A stretch of DNA of 64,000 nt from the NCBI RefSeq assembly GCF_000507185.2, contig NZ_AYTM02000002.1:2069501-2133500 (forward strand), written 5' to 3'. This document shows positions 36,455 to 45,089 of the stretch, piece after piece. Numbering within the stretch: the first letter of the stretch is position 1; each line of letters begins with the position of its first letter. Under the pieces are notes generated by a model. It worked only from the letters and a program-made list of their open reading frames with translations, did no database searches and had not been told where the DNA came from. Position numbers and translations under genes: made by a program. This DNA is from Pseudomonas syringae KCTC 12500. Lineage in GTDB: Bacteria; Pseudomonadota; Gammaproteobacteria; Pseudomonadales; Pseudomonadaceae.

Positions 36455-39400
36455 TCAATGCGCCGGCTGCGCGTGCTCCCCGTCATCCTTGTCAGCCGCT
36501 TCGCGACGCTGTTCGTCGGTCGGTTCCTTGATGCGATACCAGGCCACATACAACGCGGGCAGGAACAGCAAGGTCAGCAGCGTGGCGATGATGATGCCGC
36601 CGATCATGGCGTAGGCCATCGGCCCCCAGAACACCTCCCGGGCGATTGGAATCATGCCCAGGCTGGCCGCTGCCGCCGTCAACAGGATCGGACGACGACG
36701 ATGCTCGGTGGCTTCGACCACGGCGTCCCACGGCAGATAACCGCTTTTTTCATAGGCATCGATCTGGGTCACCAGAATCACCGAGTTGCGGATGATGATG
36801 CCGATCAGCGCCAGCACCCCGAGAATCGCCACGAACCCCAGTGGCGTCCCCGTCGGGATCAGCGCCAGCACCACACCGATAAGCCCCAGAGGCGCCACAC
36901 TGGCTACCAGGAACATCTTCTGAATGCTGTGCAACTGAATCATCAGGAACGTCGCCATGAGAAACAACATCAGCGGCGCAACGCTGGCAATCGGCCCCTG
37001 TGCCTTGCTGCTTTCTTCGACCGTACCGCCGGTTGCCACCTTGTAGCCGACCGGCAGGCCTGCGGCAAACTTGTTGATTTCCGGTTGCAGCTGTTTGACC
37101 AGATCAGTTGGCTGAATCGCGTCGCGGACGGCGCCTTTCACGGTGATGGTCGGCTTGCGATCGCGGCGCCAGACCAATGGCTGCTCCAGCTCGTAACCGA
37201 CCGTGGCAAACGCCAGCAGCGGGATCGACGTGCCGGTCGGTGTCACGATTTGCAGGTTCTGCAGGGTTTCCGGTGTGCCGCGCTCGGCATCTTCGGCACG
37301 CCCGACCACATTGATCAGATAGATATCATCGCGCACCTGAGTCACGGTAGAACCACTGACCACGCTGTTCATCAGCTTGGCGACGTCTTCCGACGACAGC
37401 CCCAACTGCCGGGCCTTGTCCTGATTGATGTCGATGCGCAGGACCTTGCCCGGCTCGTTCCAGTCGTAGATCACTTCGCCCACATGCGGGTTGTGGTCGA
37501 GCAGCGTGGCCAGCTCGATGGCGTGCTGACGCACCTTGTCGATGTTCTCGCCGCTGACGCGATACTGCAACGGACGACCCACCGGCGGGCCCATTTCCAG
37601 CGCCTGTACATACGACCCGATGCCGACGAAGTCATCACGCAGGCGTTTTTGCAGACGGGCAGTCAACGCGCCACGCTCTTCCAGGCCTTTGCTGACAATG
37701 ACCAGCTGGGCGTAGAACGGATTTTCCAGTTGCTGATCGAGTGGCAGGTAGAAACGCAACGCGCCTTGGCCAATGTAGGTGCTCCAGCGCTCGATGTCCG
37801 GGTCGTCCTTGAGGCTCGCTTCAAAACGATCAACCACCTTGCGCGTTTCGTTGATCGAGGCGCTCTGCGGCAGGTTCAGGTCGACCAGAATTTCCGGGCG
37901 GTCCGAAGACGGGAAGAACTGGTTCTGCACGAACTGCATGGAGAACAGCGACGCGGCGAACAACCCAACCGTGATGGCAATCGCCAGCCACCGATGACGC
38001 ATGGCCCAGAGCATGCTGCCGTTGAATGCCCGGCCTATGCGACCCGGCTCTTCGGATTTGGGCTTGATGTTGGCGCTCAGAATGTGCACGCCGATCACCG
38101 GCGCAAACAGAACGGCAACCACCCACGACACCAGCATCGCCACGGCGATGACAGCAAACAGCGTGAACGTGTATTCCCCCGCCGAGCTGTTGTTCAAACC
38201 GATCGGCACAAAGCCGGCCACGGTCACCAGCGTACCGGTGAGCATCGGGAACGCTGTCGAGGTGTAGGCGTACGTGGCCGCCTGCTCCTTGGATTCACCC
38301 ATTTCCAGCCGTGTGACCATCATTTCCACGGTAATCATGGCGTCATCCACCAGCAGGCCGAGGGCGATGATCAGCGCGCCGAGGGAAATCCGTTGCATGG
38401 TAATGCCGCTGTATTCCATGAATACAAACACCATCGCCAGTACCAGCGGAATCGAACACGCGACCACCAACCCTGCGCGAAACCCAAGGCTGACGAAGCT
38501 GACCAACAGCACGATAATCACCGCCTCGAACAACGCGCTGGTGAAGCCGCCCACGGCCTTGTTCACCACCTCGGCCTGATCCGATACCTTGTGCACGCCA
38601 ATGCCGACTGGCAGCTCCGCCGTTGTAGCGTCCATACGCTCATGCAGCGCCTTGCCGAACGACTGGATGTTGCCGCCCTTCTGCATCGCGATGGCCAGGC
38701 CGATCGCCGGTTTGCCATCGAAGCGGAACAGCGGCTTGGGCGGATCGGTGTAGCCACGGGTGATGTCAGCAATGTCGCTCAGACGGTAAAAACGGTCATT
38801 GATGCGCAGATTGACGGCAGCCAGATCCTTCTCGGAAGCAAACTGCCCGGAGGTACGCACCGAAATCCGCTCCGGCCCGGCTTCGATCACCCCGGCAGGT
38901 GTCACCGCGTTCTGCGATTGCAGGCTTTGCACCACCTGGCTCTGGTCAATGCCCAGTGCCACGAGTTTGCGTGTCGAGAAGTTCAGGTACACCACTTCGT
39001 CCTGCTGACCGATCATCTCGACTTTGCCAAGGCCGGGCACGTCACGGATGTCGGCGCGAACCTTCTCGACGTAGTCACGTAACTGACGCATCGAGAAACC
39101 GTCTGCGGTAAACGCATAGATCGAGCCGTACACATCACCGAACTCGTCGTTGAACGACGGGCCTTGCAGCCCCTGCGGAAACTGGCCACGGATGTCATCG
39201 ACTTTCTTGCGCACCTGATACCAGATTTCCGGTATCGCCTTGGCATTGGTCGTATCACGCAAGTACACGAAAACCGTGGACTCACCCGGTCGGGTATAGC
39301 TCTTCACGTAGTCCAGCGAGTCCAGCTCTTCGAGCTTCTTCTCGATGCGGTCGGTGACCTGCTCGAGGGTCTCGTCCACCGTCGCGCCCGGCCAGCGGGT

Positions 39401-39556
39401 CTGGATAATCATGGTCTTGATGGTGAAGGACGGGTCTTCCTCGCGCCCCAGCTTCATGTAGGAAAACACGCCCATCAACAGCGCGACGAACATCAGGTAC
39501 CAGACGAACGACTGATGCTTGATGGCCCACTCGGATAAATTGAAATTCCCTTTCAT
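36455..39556 (-). CDS. RND efflux pump, TriC-like
   Basis: A 1033-residue inner-membrane proton-driven exporter of the HAE1/AcrB superfamily. The start MKGNFNLSEWAIKHQSFVWYLM, the membrane-embedded aspartate pair in LGLLVDDAMITVEMM, and the second-half repeat ending GMIPIAREVFWGPMAYAM are visible. It overlaps the upstream adaptor by ATGA and is last in a three-gene operon. Two adaptors before one pump is the layout of TriABC (triclosan efflux) in P. aeruginosa. The outer-membrane channel is not encoded here, as with TriABC, which borrows OpmH. The substrate is unknown. Confidence 0.9.
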   Translation of the reverse strand: MKGNFNLSEWAIKHQSFVWYLMFVALLMGVFSYMKLGREEDPSFTIKTMIIQTRWPGATVDETLEQVTDRIEKKLEELDSLDYVKSYTRPGESTVFVYLRDTTNAKAIPEIWYQVRKKVDDIRGQFPQGLQGPSFNDEFGDVYGSIYAFTADGFSMRQLRDYVEKVRADIRDVPGLGKVEMIGQQDEVVYLNFSTRKLVALGIDQSQVVQSLQSQNAVTPAGVIEAGPERISVRTSGQFASEKDLAAVNLRINDRFYRLSDIADITRGYTDPPKPLFRFDGKPAIGLAIAMQKGGNIQSFGKALHERMDATTAELPVGIGVHKVSDQAEVVNKAVGGFTSALFEAVIIVLLVSFVSLGFRAGLVVACSIPLVLAMVFVFMEYSGITMQRISLGALIIALGLLVDDAMITVEMMVTRLEMGESKEQAATYAYTSTAFPMLTGTLVTVAGFVPIGLNNSSAGEYTFTLFAVIAVAMLVSWVVAVLFAPVIGVHILSANIKPKSEEPGRIGRAFNGSMLWAMRHRWLAIAITVGLFAASLFSMQFVQNQFFPSSDRPEILVDLNLPQSASINETRKVVDRFEASLKDDPDIERWSTYIGQGALRFYLPLDQQLENPFYAQLVIVSKGLEERGALTARLQKRLRDDFVGIGSYVQALEMGPPVGRPLQYRVSGENIDKVRQHAIELATLLDHNPHVGEVIYDWNEPGKVLRIDINQDKARQLGLSSEDVAKLMNSVVSGSTVTQVRDDIYLINVVGRAEDAERGTPETLQNLQIVTPTGTSIPLLAFATVGYELEQPLVWRRDRKPTITVKGAVRDAIQPTDLVKQLQPEINKFAAGLPVGYKVATGGTVEESSKAQGPIASVAPLMLFLMATFLMIQLHSIQKMFLVASVAPLGLIGVVLALIPTGTPLGFVAILGVLALIGIIIRNSVILVTQIDAYEKSGYLPWDAVVEATEHRRRPILLTAAAASLGMIPIAREVFWGPMAYAMIGGIIIATLLTLLFLPALYVAWYRIKEPTDEQRREAADKDDGEHAQPAH

Positions 39557-40638
39557 CGCGGGCTTTCCTCATCGACTTTGACTTTCTGGCCCGGCTTGAG
39601 ACTGTTGACGCCCGCGCTCACCACTTTTTCACCTGCTTTGACGCCATCGGTCAGCACGAAGGAGTCGCTGTCACGGCTGGCAATAGTCACCGCTCTGGGG
39701 TTCACCGTCTGGCTCTGCGAGTCGACGATCCAGACCTGGCGTTTGCCATCGACTTCCTGCAGGGCATTGATCGGCAGACGCATGCGCGGCGTGATGGTCG
39801 AGCTGAGCGTCACACTGATGGCCGTGCCAAGCCTGAACGCCGCTGGCGTTTGCGCCAGCGACAGACGCGCACGGCGCGTACGTGTGGTGCGGTCGGCCTG
39901 GGGTTCGATTTCGCGAATGGTGGCAGTGGTGTTCACTTCCGGATTCAGCTGACTGGCGACGGTGAATACCACGTCGGACGGTAACTGATCGGCCAGTGTA
40001 TCGGGCAGGTCGATCACCGCTTCCTTGATGTCCGGCCGCGCCAGGGTCACGACTTCCTGACCGGCTGTCACCACCTGCCCGGCTTCGACCTTCCATTCGG
40101 TGACCACGGCGTCGTGATCACTGCGCAGCTCGCTGTAACTCAATTGATCGCGGGCCTGTTGAGCCGCGGCCTTGGCCTGTTCCTGCGACGAGCTGGCGGT
40201 CTTCAGATCGGTCAGGGCGATGTCCAGTTGCGCCTGGGCGCCGACACCGCGATCGAACAGCTCCTGCTGGCGGCGAGCATTGGCCTGGGCGTTGATGAAC
40301 TGCGCCTGCACATTGGCCAGGTCGCCCTGCCGGGCACGCACGGCGTTCTGCTGATCGGTCGGATCGAGGGTTGCCAGCAAATCGCCTTTCTTGACTTCAG
40401 CGCCTACGTCAACGTCGCGCCGGGCGATGCGACCCGCCACCCGAAAGCCCAGCACACTTTGATAACGCGCCTGGATATTGCCGGCAAAGCGCCCGAAATC
40501 CTGATTCGACTCAGGCTTTGCTTCGACGAAGACGACGGGGCGCACCGGCTCGGGAGGTGTTTCATCCTTGCCACAGCCGCTCAATAGAAAACCGCTCAAC
40601 AGCAGGCCGCCCAGCGGCAGGCATGACAGACGCTTCAT
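39553..40638 (-). CDS. RND periplasmic adaptor lipoprotein (second of two, TriB-like)
   Basis: A 361-residue membrane fusion protein. The start is ATG 40638 (MKRLSCLPLG), overlapping the first adaptor's stop by ATGA; the open frame upstream to 40884 is out of context. A lipobox LLSGC places the lipid on Cys22. The two lipoyl halves flank an alpha-helical hairpin (about residues 90-165, RQGDLANVQAQFINAQANARRQQ). It overlaps the pump gene by ATGA. The paralogue is the preceding adaptor, with which it likely forms a mixed ring. Confidence 0.9.
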   Translation of the reverse strand: MKRLSCLPLGGLLLSGFLLSGCGKDETPPEPVRPVVFVEAKPESNQDFGRFAGNIQARYQSVLGFRVAGRIARRDVDVGAEVKKGDLLATLDPTDQQNAVRARQGDLANVQAQFINAQANARRQQELFDRGVGAQAQLDIALTDLKTASSSQEQAKAAAQQARDQLSYSELRSDHDAVVTEWKVEAGQVVTAGQEVVTLARPDIKEAVIDLPDTLADQLPSDVVFTVASQLNPEVNTTATIREIEPQADRTTRTRRARLSLAQTPAAFRLGTAISVTLSSTITPRMRLPINALQEVDGKRQVWIVDSQSQTVNPRAVTIASRDSDSFVLTDGVKAGEKVVSAGVNSLKPGQKVKVDEESPR

Positions 40639-41753
40639 GGCTGCACCTGTGCGTTCGGTTGCTTGGGCTGTTCGGCAATTTCGACCTGCATGTCCGGGTG
40701 TAACAACTGTCCGCCTGCCACCACGACTTTCTCTCCACTCTTGAGTCCGTCGCCAATGATGACTTTGGCGGTCAGGTAACGGGTGACGGTGACCTTGCGC
40801 AAATTGACCTTGCCCTGCTCGTCCACCACCCACACGGCAGGCTTGCCCAACTGTTCGCCGAGGTCCTTGGTCAGCGCCGCCCAAGGCAACTCGACACTGG
40901 CATTGGCCGGCGCACTGAGCGCCACACTGACCACCGAACCCAGGTCCATGCCTTCAGGCAGCGGGTCCAGAGCGATCTTGATCTGCAAGGTGCCGGTTTG
41001 CGCCGACACCGCCGGGGTCACTTCGCGCACTTTGCCGCTGACCTTGATGTTCGGGTTATCGAGTAACGTGACCTGCACAGCCTGATTGGTCGGCGGCTTG
41101 ACGAACAGCGACTCGTAGACATTGAACACGGCATCGCGAGCACCGTCGCGCGCCAGATCGAAAATCGGCATGGTGGCCTGCACCACTTGCCCGACCTCAG
41201 CCTGACGCGCGGTGATCACACCCGGCGCATCGGCGACCAGCGCGGTATAACCCAGTTGTTCACGGGCATTGGCCAATTGCGCCTGCGCCGCCTTCAACGA
41301 GCTTTCGCTGCCGCGCAAGGCAGCCTGCGCAGAGTCATATTCGCTGCGGCTGGTATAACCCTTGGGCAACAACTTTTGTTGTCGGACGAACGCAGCGCTG
41401 GCCTGATTCACGCGGGCCTGCTCGGCAGCCACAGCAGCAGCGGCCGAATCGACATTGGTCTGCAGATCCTTCGGATCGAGCCGGGCCAGCACTTGCCGCG
41501 CAGTTACCCGGTCACCCACATCCACATTGCGCTGAATGATCTTGCCATTGACCCGGAATGAAAGGCGGGTCTGCACGCGCGCCTGAACATCGCCGGTCAG
41601 CGCAACGCTGGCAGCAAAGTCGGCGCTTTTTACCGTTTGCACGTAAACCCTGGGCAGCTCGGGCGCGGCAGGCTTTTCTTCGCCACAACCGGCCAGTAAC
41701 GCCAATGCAGCGGCCAGAACGAACGTAACCAGTCTTGAAAGTCGAACGGGCAT
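40635..41753 (-). CDS. RND periplasmic adaptor lipoprotein (first of two, TriA-like)
   Basis: A 372-residue membrane fusion protein that leads the operon. Its lipobox is LLAGC with Cys23. The lipoyl half-motifs RLSFRVNGKIIQRNVDVGDRVTARQVLARLDP and the hairpin (AAAAVAAEQARVNQASAAFVRQQ) are plain, then a beta-barrel and a proximal domain. The ATG 41753 follows AAGGAGTCTGC. The gene is preceded by a candidate regulator-binding site. Confidence 0.9.
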   Translation of the reverse strand: MPVRLSRLVTFVLAAALALLAGCGEEKPAAPELPRVYVQTVKSADFAASVALTGDVQARVQTRLSFRVNGKIIQRNVDVGDRVTARQVLARLDPKDLQTNVDSAAAAVAAEQARVNQASAAFVRQQKLLPKGYTSRSEYDSAQAALRGSESSLKAAQAQLANAREQLGYTALVADAPGVITARQAEVGQVVQATMPIFDLARDGARDAVFNVYESLFVKPPTNQAVQVTLLDNPNIKVSGKVREVTPAVSAQTGTLQIKIALDPLPEGMDLGSVVSVALSAPANASVELPWAALTKDLGEQLGKPAVWVVDEQGKVNLRKVTVTRYLTAKVIIGDGLKSGEKVVVAGGQLLHPDMQVEIAEQPKQPNAQVQP

Positions 41754-41799
41754 GCAGACTCCTTGTGCAACTGCCGGATGCGGGCGTGATCAGGGCGAG

Positions 41800-41829
41800 A
41801 GAATAGCGTGAGTATGCGACTGTATGCGA
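41800..41829 (-). promoter_or_regulatory. Direct repeats and -10 box before the RND operon
   Basis: On the minus strand TCGCATAC occurs twice (41822-41829 and 41812-41819), starting exactly 10 bp apart. A TATTCT -10-like box is at 41800-41805. The repeats cover the -35 position, which has no good hexamer. Two half-sites one helical turn apart over the -35 suit a response regulator or similar activator. No regulator gene is adjacent. Confidence 0.4.
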
Positions 41830-42147
41830 GAGGGAGGGTTCATTGGAGGCGCTATTTGCAGGAGTTTGAAAAGAGGACCTGCCTTGAAATAAACCAGGCA
41901 GGTCTTTGGAAGCTGATTCAAAAATTGCAGGTATAGGCCCGGCAACATTGCCATGAGGGTGGGCTTGTCTACGAAAGCTGACCGACACCCGACGCATTAC
42001 CGAGAACCTGTGCCCTTGTTCCCGGCTAGCGCACGATATTGGGTAAAGCAAACCGATATGATTTAGTTTATATACAGGCAGGCTCAATTCCCAAGAACGG
42101 TATTAACAGTGAGCATATCAGCTTTTTGTGTAGCCCCCATCAATACC
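41830..42147. other. Gene-free interval
   Basis: About 320 bp between the RND operon promoter and the end of the first mini-RHS gene. I see no supported gene. A minus-strand frame that crosses it is an upstream shadow of the adaptor frame. It becomes AT-rich towards 42150. Confidence 0.4.
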
Positions 42148-43254
42148 CTATTTTTTTAATCTCTCAATATTATAAATTTGGCTATCGTATACATCACCCC
42201 CACGAATACGGGACATTTCCAACATACCGCCATCCGTTTTCATAACACCCTTTATCAGATTATCATTAAAGTATTTATTGCGCAGCATGAGACTATCCCC
42301 AGCAGAAAGTGAACTTTCCGCATAATAAATTTTCTTATCAAGCTGCAATATCTCCGAGCCGTTAATTTGATGAACGATATTTTCCACACCTCGGCCATCC
42401 CCCCTCACGCTCTTATACACGCCTAACTCCTGCTTCAATTTATTAATCATTTCCTTGTGGCCAGCGTTTGATTGCGCTCTAGCGGTTCGCGACCCAGCTA
42501 ACAGCTTTTCAAGCGTACTTTTATCATTATTGACTTTTTTAATCTTGGCTCTGACTTGTTTTAACTTGAAGCCCGTCGTAGCAAATGCCCCCAAGCCGAC
42601 CATCAAAGAAATGCTCCCAATGACGGTGAGCGTGGTACCGAGCGCGCTGTTCGAATCTTTGAGCCCGGCAGCCGTTGCTATTGCGCCTGCTCCAGCACCA
42701 CTAAGTACAATGCCTGATATCAAAGCAGCCAACGCCGAGAAATGCCCCGTCGGATCAACCCGGTTAACCGGATCGCCCACACAATACGCGTACGCATTCA
42801 ACCCGCCCTTGCCAAACGGACTCAGGCTGTCCGGGCTGTTAAAACGCATCAGCACAGGATTGTAGGCGCGATAGCCGTTGCCGAGCAGGTAGTGGCCAGT
42901 GACTGGATCAGGCTGCTCGCCGTTGAAACCGGGCAGATCTGCAATAGCCTGCCCGGCTTGATGATGCCCGAACGGCGTATAGGCGATATCAACCGGTCTC
43001 CCGTCTTCGCTCACGTGCAGAACGCTATTGCTGCGGTCGCCGGCAATCATTGTTGTCACGACCTCATCGCCCTCGCGACTCTGTTGCGCAAGCAACTGGC
43101 CGCCTGCACGGATACAGGTTCGTTGCCTGCCGCCCTGCAACTCAGACATCAGTTGCCCGCCGTTATAGAACCGGTTGGAAACGGCCTGAGCCAGCGGAGT
43201 CAATGTGGACACGCGGTCCAGCGGGTCGTAGGTGTACTTGCAGAGAATAGCCAT
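42148..43254 (-). CDS. Mini-RHS protein with a variable C-terminal tip (A)
   Basis: A 368-residue protein. Residues 1-171 are an RHS-associated core: CKYTYDPLDR, IAYTPFGHHQ, LPGFNGE, TGHYLLGNGYRAYNP, RFNSPDSLSPFGKGGLNAYAYC and the junction DPVNRVDPTGH at 161-171. Residues 172-368 differ wholly from the neighbouring RHS gene. They hold two hydrophobic helices (about 172-235), then a basic coiled region (VRAKIKKVNNDKSTLEKLL) and an unrecognised end. The DNA for this tip (42148-42700) is clearly richer in A/T than the core, a sign of separate origin. The core is too short for a full RHS shell. It may be a toxin or a recombination cassette. No immunity gene is obvious. Confidence 0.8.
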   Translation of the reverse strand: MAILCKYTYDPLDRVSTLTPLAQAVSNRFYNGGQLMSELQGGRQRTCIRAGGQLLAQQSREGDEVVTTMIAGDRSNSVLHVSEDGRPVDIAYTPFGHHQAGQAIADLPGFNGEQPDPVTGHYLLGNGYRAYNPVLMRFNSPDSLSPFGKGGLNAYAYCVGDPVNRVDPTGHFSALAALISGIVLSGAGAGAIATAAGLKDSNSALGTTLTVIGSISLMVGLGAFATTGFKLKQVRAKIKKVNNDKSTLEKLLAGSRTARAQSNAGHKEMINKLKQELGVYKSVRGDGRGVENIVHQINGSEILQLDKKIYYAESSLSAGDSLMLRNKYFNDNLIKGVMKTDGGMLEMSRIRGGDVYDSQIYNIERLKK

Positions 43255-43324
43255 GATCGATCCTTGATGATGGAGTAAGCACTCGGGTGAATCAGACCAT
43301 AGAAATCATGTACAGATAAACATA

Positions 43325-44272
43325 TCAATACATCATAGCTGTATCAGCATCGTCTGGCTGATCACCCCCGACGGCTGTTCTTCGAATGCGTTTAGCGGTA
43401 GTAACAACTTCACTGCTTGAACGCTTTTGCGTAACCAGCTTTATATTTGTCCCTGTACCCTCCCAACGCCTGATGCGTGGGCTGACTATCCGAATGGCGA
43501 GCACTGGAGTCAACATGCCTATTGCCGTCGCGAGCAAAATATTCGCAGCAGGAGCGTCAGGATCGACCGCATTGATTACCCGGCTTACTGTAAACACGCT
43601 GCTGGCTGCAAGCTGGCCGACTGCTGAAGCCGCTATCAGTTTCGTTGATAAGGGTTCGCCGCCCTTGGCGATAGCCTTTATCGCAGGAACAGCCGTCTTT
43701 ACACCCACGAAAGCACCGAACAAGCCGAGCCCTATCCAGACAAATGAAAGTACCTGACCAACATCCACCTCATGCCCGGTCGGATCAAACCGATTAACCG
43801 GGTCCCCCGCGCAGTACGCATACGCATTCATACCACCCTTGCCAAACGGACTCATACTGTCCGGACTGTTGAAACGCATCAGTGCCGGGTTGTAGGCGCG
43901 ATAACCATTGCCCAGCAGATAATGACCGGTCAACGGATCGGGTCGCTCACCGTTGAAGCCTGGCAACTGGTTTAATGCTTGCCGATGCCCGTAGGGGGTG
44001 TAGGCGATAGGGCCAGGCAATCCGGCCGATACGGTGTGGAGCACGCTGTGCTGTTGGTCCGAGCCGATCAACAACGTGGCGAGCGCTGACTGCATGGCCA
44101 GCAACTGACGGTCGCGATGCAGGAAACGAAGGTGTTCCGCCCCCTGAACCTCGCTGACCAGCGTGTCGGACTGATAGAACGAACGGGCAATGGTTCCTAT
44201 CGCAGGCGTGCGAGCCGCGAGCCGGTCAAGCGCGTCGTAGCGGTAATGGCACAATGTGGTTGGCTGGCGCAT
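43325..44272 (-). CDS. Mini-RHS protein with a variable C-terminal tip (B)
   Basis: A 315-residue protein, 70 nt upstream of the other RHS gene on the same strand. Residues 1-167 match the neighbour's core (LCHYRYDALDRLA, IAYTPYGHRQ, NGERPDPLTGHYLLGNGYRAYNPALMRFNSPDS, DPVNRFDPTGH at 157-167). Residues 168-315 are unrelated to the other tip: four hydrophobic helices, then a basic segment (RIVSPRIRRWEG) and an acidic end. The ribosome site is weak. The repeated core with different tips fits the polymorphic-toxin pattern, but no catalytic motif was recognised. Confidence 0.78.
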   Translation of the reverse strand: MRQPTTLCHYRYDALDRLAARTPAIGTIARSFYQSDTLVSEVQGAEHLRFLHRDRQLLAMQSALATLLIGSDQQHSVLHTVSAGLPGPIAYTPYGHRQALNQLPGFNGERPDPLTGHYLLGNGYRAYNPALMRFNSPDSMSPFGKGGMNAYAYCAGDPVNRFDPTGHEVDVGQVLSFVWIGLGLFGAFVGVKTAVPAIKAIAKGGEPLSTKLIAASAVGQLAASSVFTVSRVINAVDPDAPAANILLATAIGMLTPVLAIRIVSPRIRRWEGTGTNIKLVTQKRSSSEVVTTAKRIRRTAVGGDQPDDADTAMMY

Positions 44273-44382
44273 GGCGAGTGACCGGAGTGGTCTTGATCAG
44301 CGAGGCAGGCCTCTTCAAGCAAACAATGCACCGCAGGGACCGCAGCGGCTACTCGTAGAACTGCTAGGTTTCATCATTATTG

Positions 44383-44598
44383 TCAGGGGTTCTGAACGCA
44401 TTCCAGCGAGCGCTCCAGCTCGGCCTTGGCCATATTGATCAGATGCACCACCGAGAACGCCAGATCACGTTTCAGGCCATCGAGGTTATCACCGGTTTCA
44501 TACGCGGTGGCCGAGGCACAGCGCAGTATGTCGCTGACCTGCATCAGAGAGTCTTCCAGAGAGTTGGGGAGCGGCGGGGATGGGGTTGAGTTGATCAT
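44383..44598 (-). CDS. Small DUF6124/DUF3077-like protein
   Basis: A 71-residue protein. The ATG 44598 follows AAAGGAAT at ideal spacing. The helical part, VSDILRCASATAYETGDNLDGLKRDLAFSVVHLINMAKAELERSL, resembles the C-terminal helices of DUF6124/DUF3077 proteins that are common in Pseudomonas. It lies upstream of the two mini-RHS genes on the same strand, an association that could be functional. Function unknown. Confidence 0.6.
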   Translation of the reverse strand: MINSTPSPPLPNSLEDSLMQVSDILRCASATAYETGDNLDGLKRDLAFSVVHLINMAKAELERSLECVQNP

Positions 44599-45089
44599 CG
44601 CTTATTCCTTTAGCTGACAAGACCACCAGATGCCTGCTGCTAAACAAACAAGGGTGGCGACTTTGACGCGGGTTAGCAGACCGGTGTGGAACAAGCGCAA
44701 GCAACCGGCGCACCCGAAGGTGCCCCACGCAAAGCCGCCATAAACGGCACTTGCGCCACTTGTTATCCACAAACAGGCTGCTAAACCCGGTCGCTGAAAA
44801 AATCAGCGACCGACGCAGCCTAGTGTGCAGAGTTGGCAGGCACAAGGGCCCGGGATTTTCTAGGAAAGGTCATACGCAGGAAAGCGAAAAGACTGAAGGA
44901 AAGGTCCTGCAGGACAGGTTTTTCGTGAGCGGAAGTAACCTGAATCTTTCAGAAGAGGACGCAGAGCGTCCAGAAATGCATACCCACGCGGAGCATGGGT
45001 ACGATGACATTCCTGAGATCGCCTATCGTTCCTCACGCTCCAGTGGAATGCACTCCGTGACGCTCCGCGTCATCCTCAAGCAGCGCCGA
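44599..45089. other. Gene-free interval with a palindromic repeat
   Basis: About 490 bp between the DUF6124-like gene and the ABC transporter. No gene is supported. The right part (44971-45072) is a dispersed repeat: CCACGCGGAGCATGGG, a CGTTCCTCACGCTC stretch and GTGACGCTCCGCGTCA. Related copies occur at 55111-55174, 55346-55358 and 61185-61237. Confidence 0.55.

Noticed and set aside
36374..39082. A 900-codon plus-strand frame opposite the RND pump gene
   Set aside because: It is antisense to a complete, recognisable pump; its composition (His, Arg, Gln-rich) is that of a shadow frame.
41512..42087. A minus-strand frame running through the upstream region of the first adaptor
   Set aside because: It overlaps the adaptor start out of frame and has no recognisable product.
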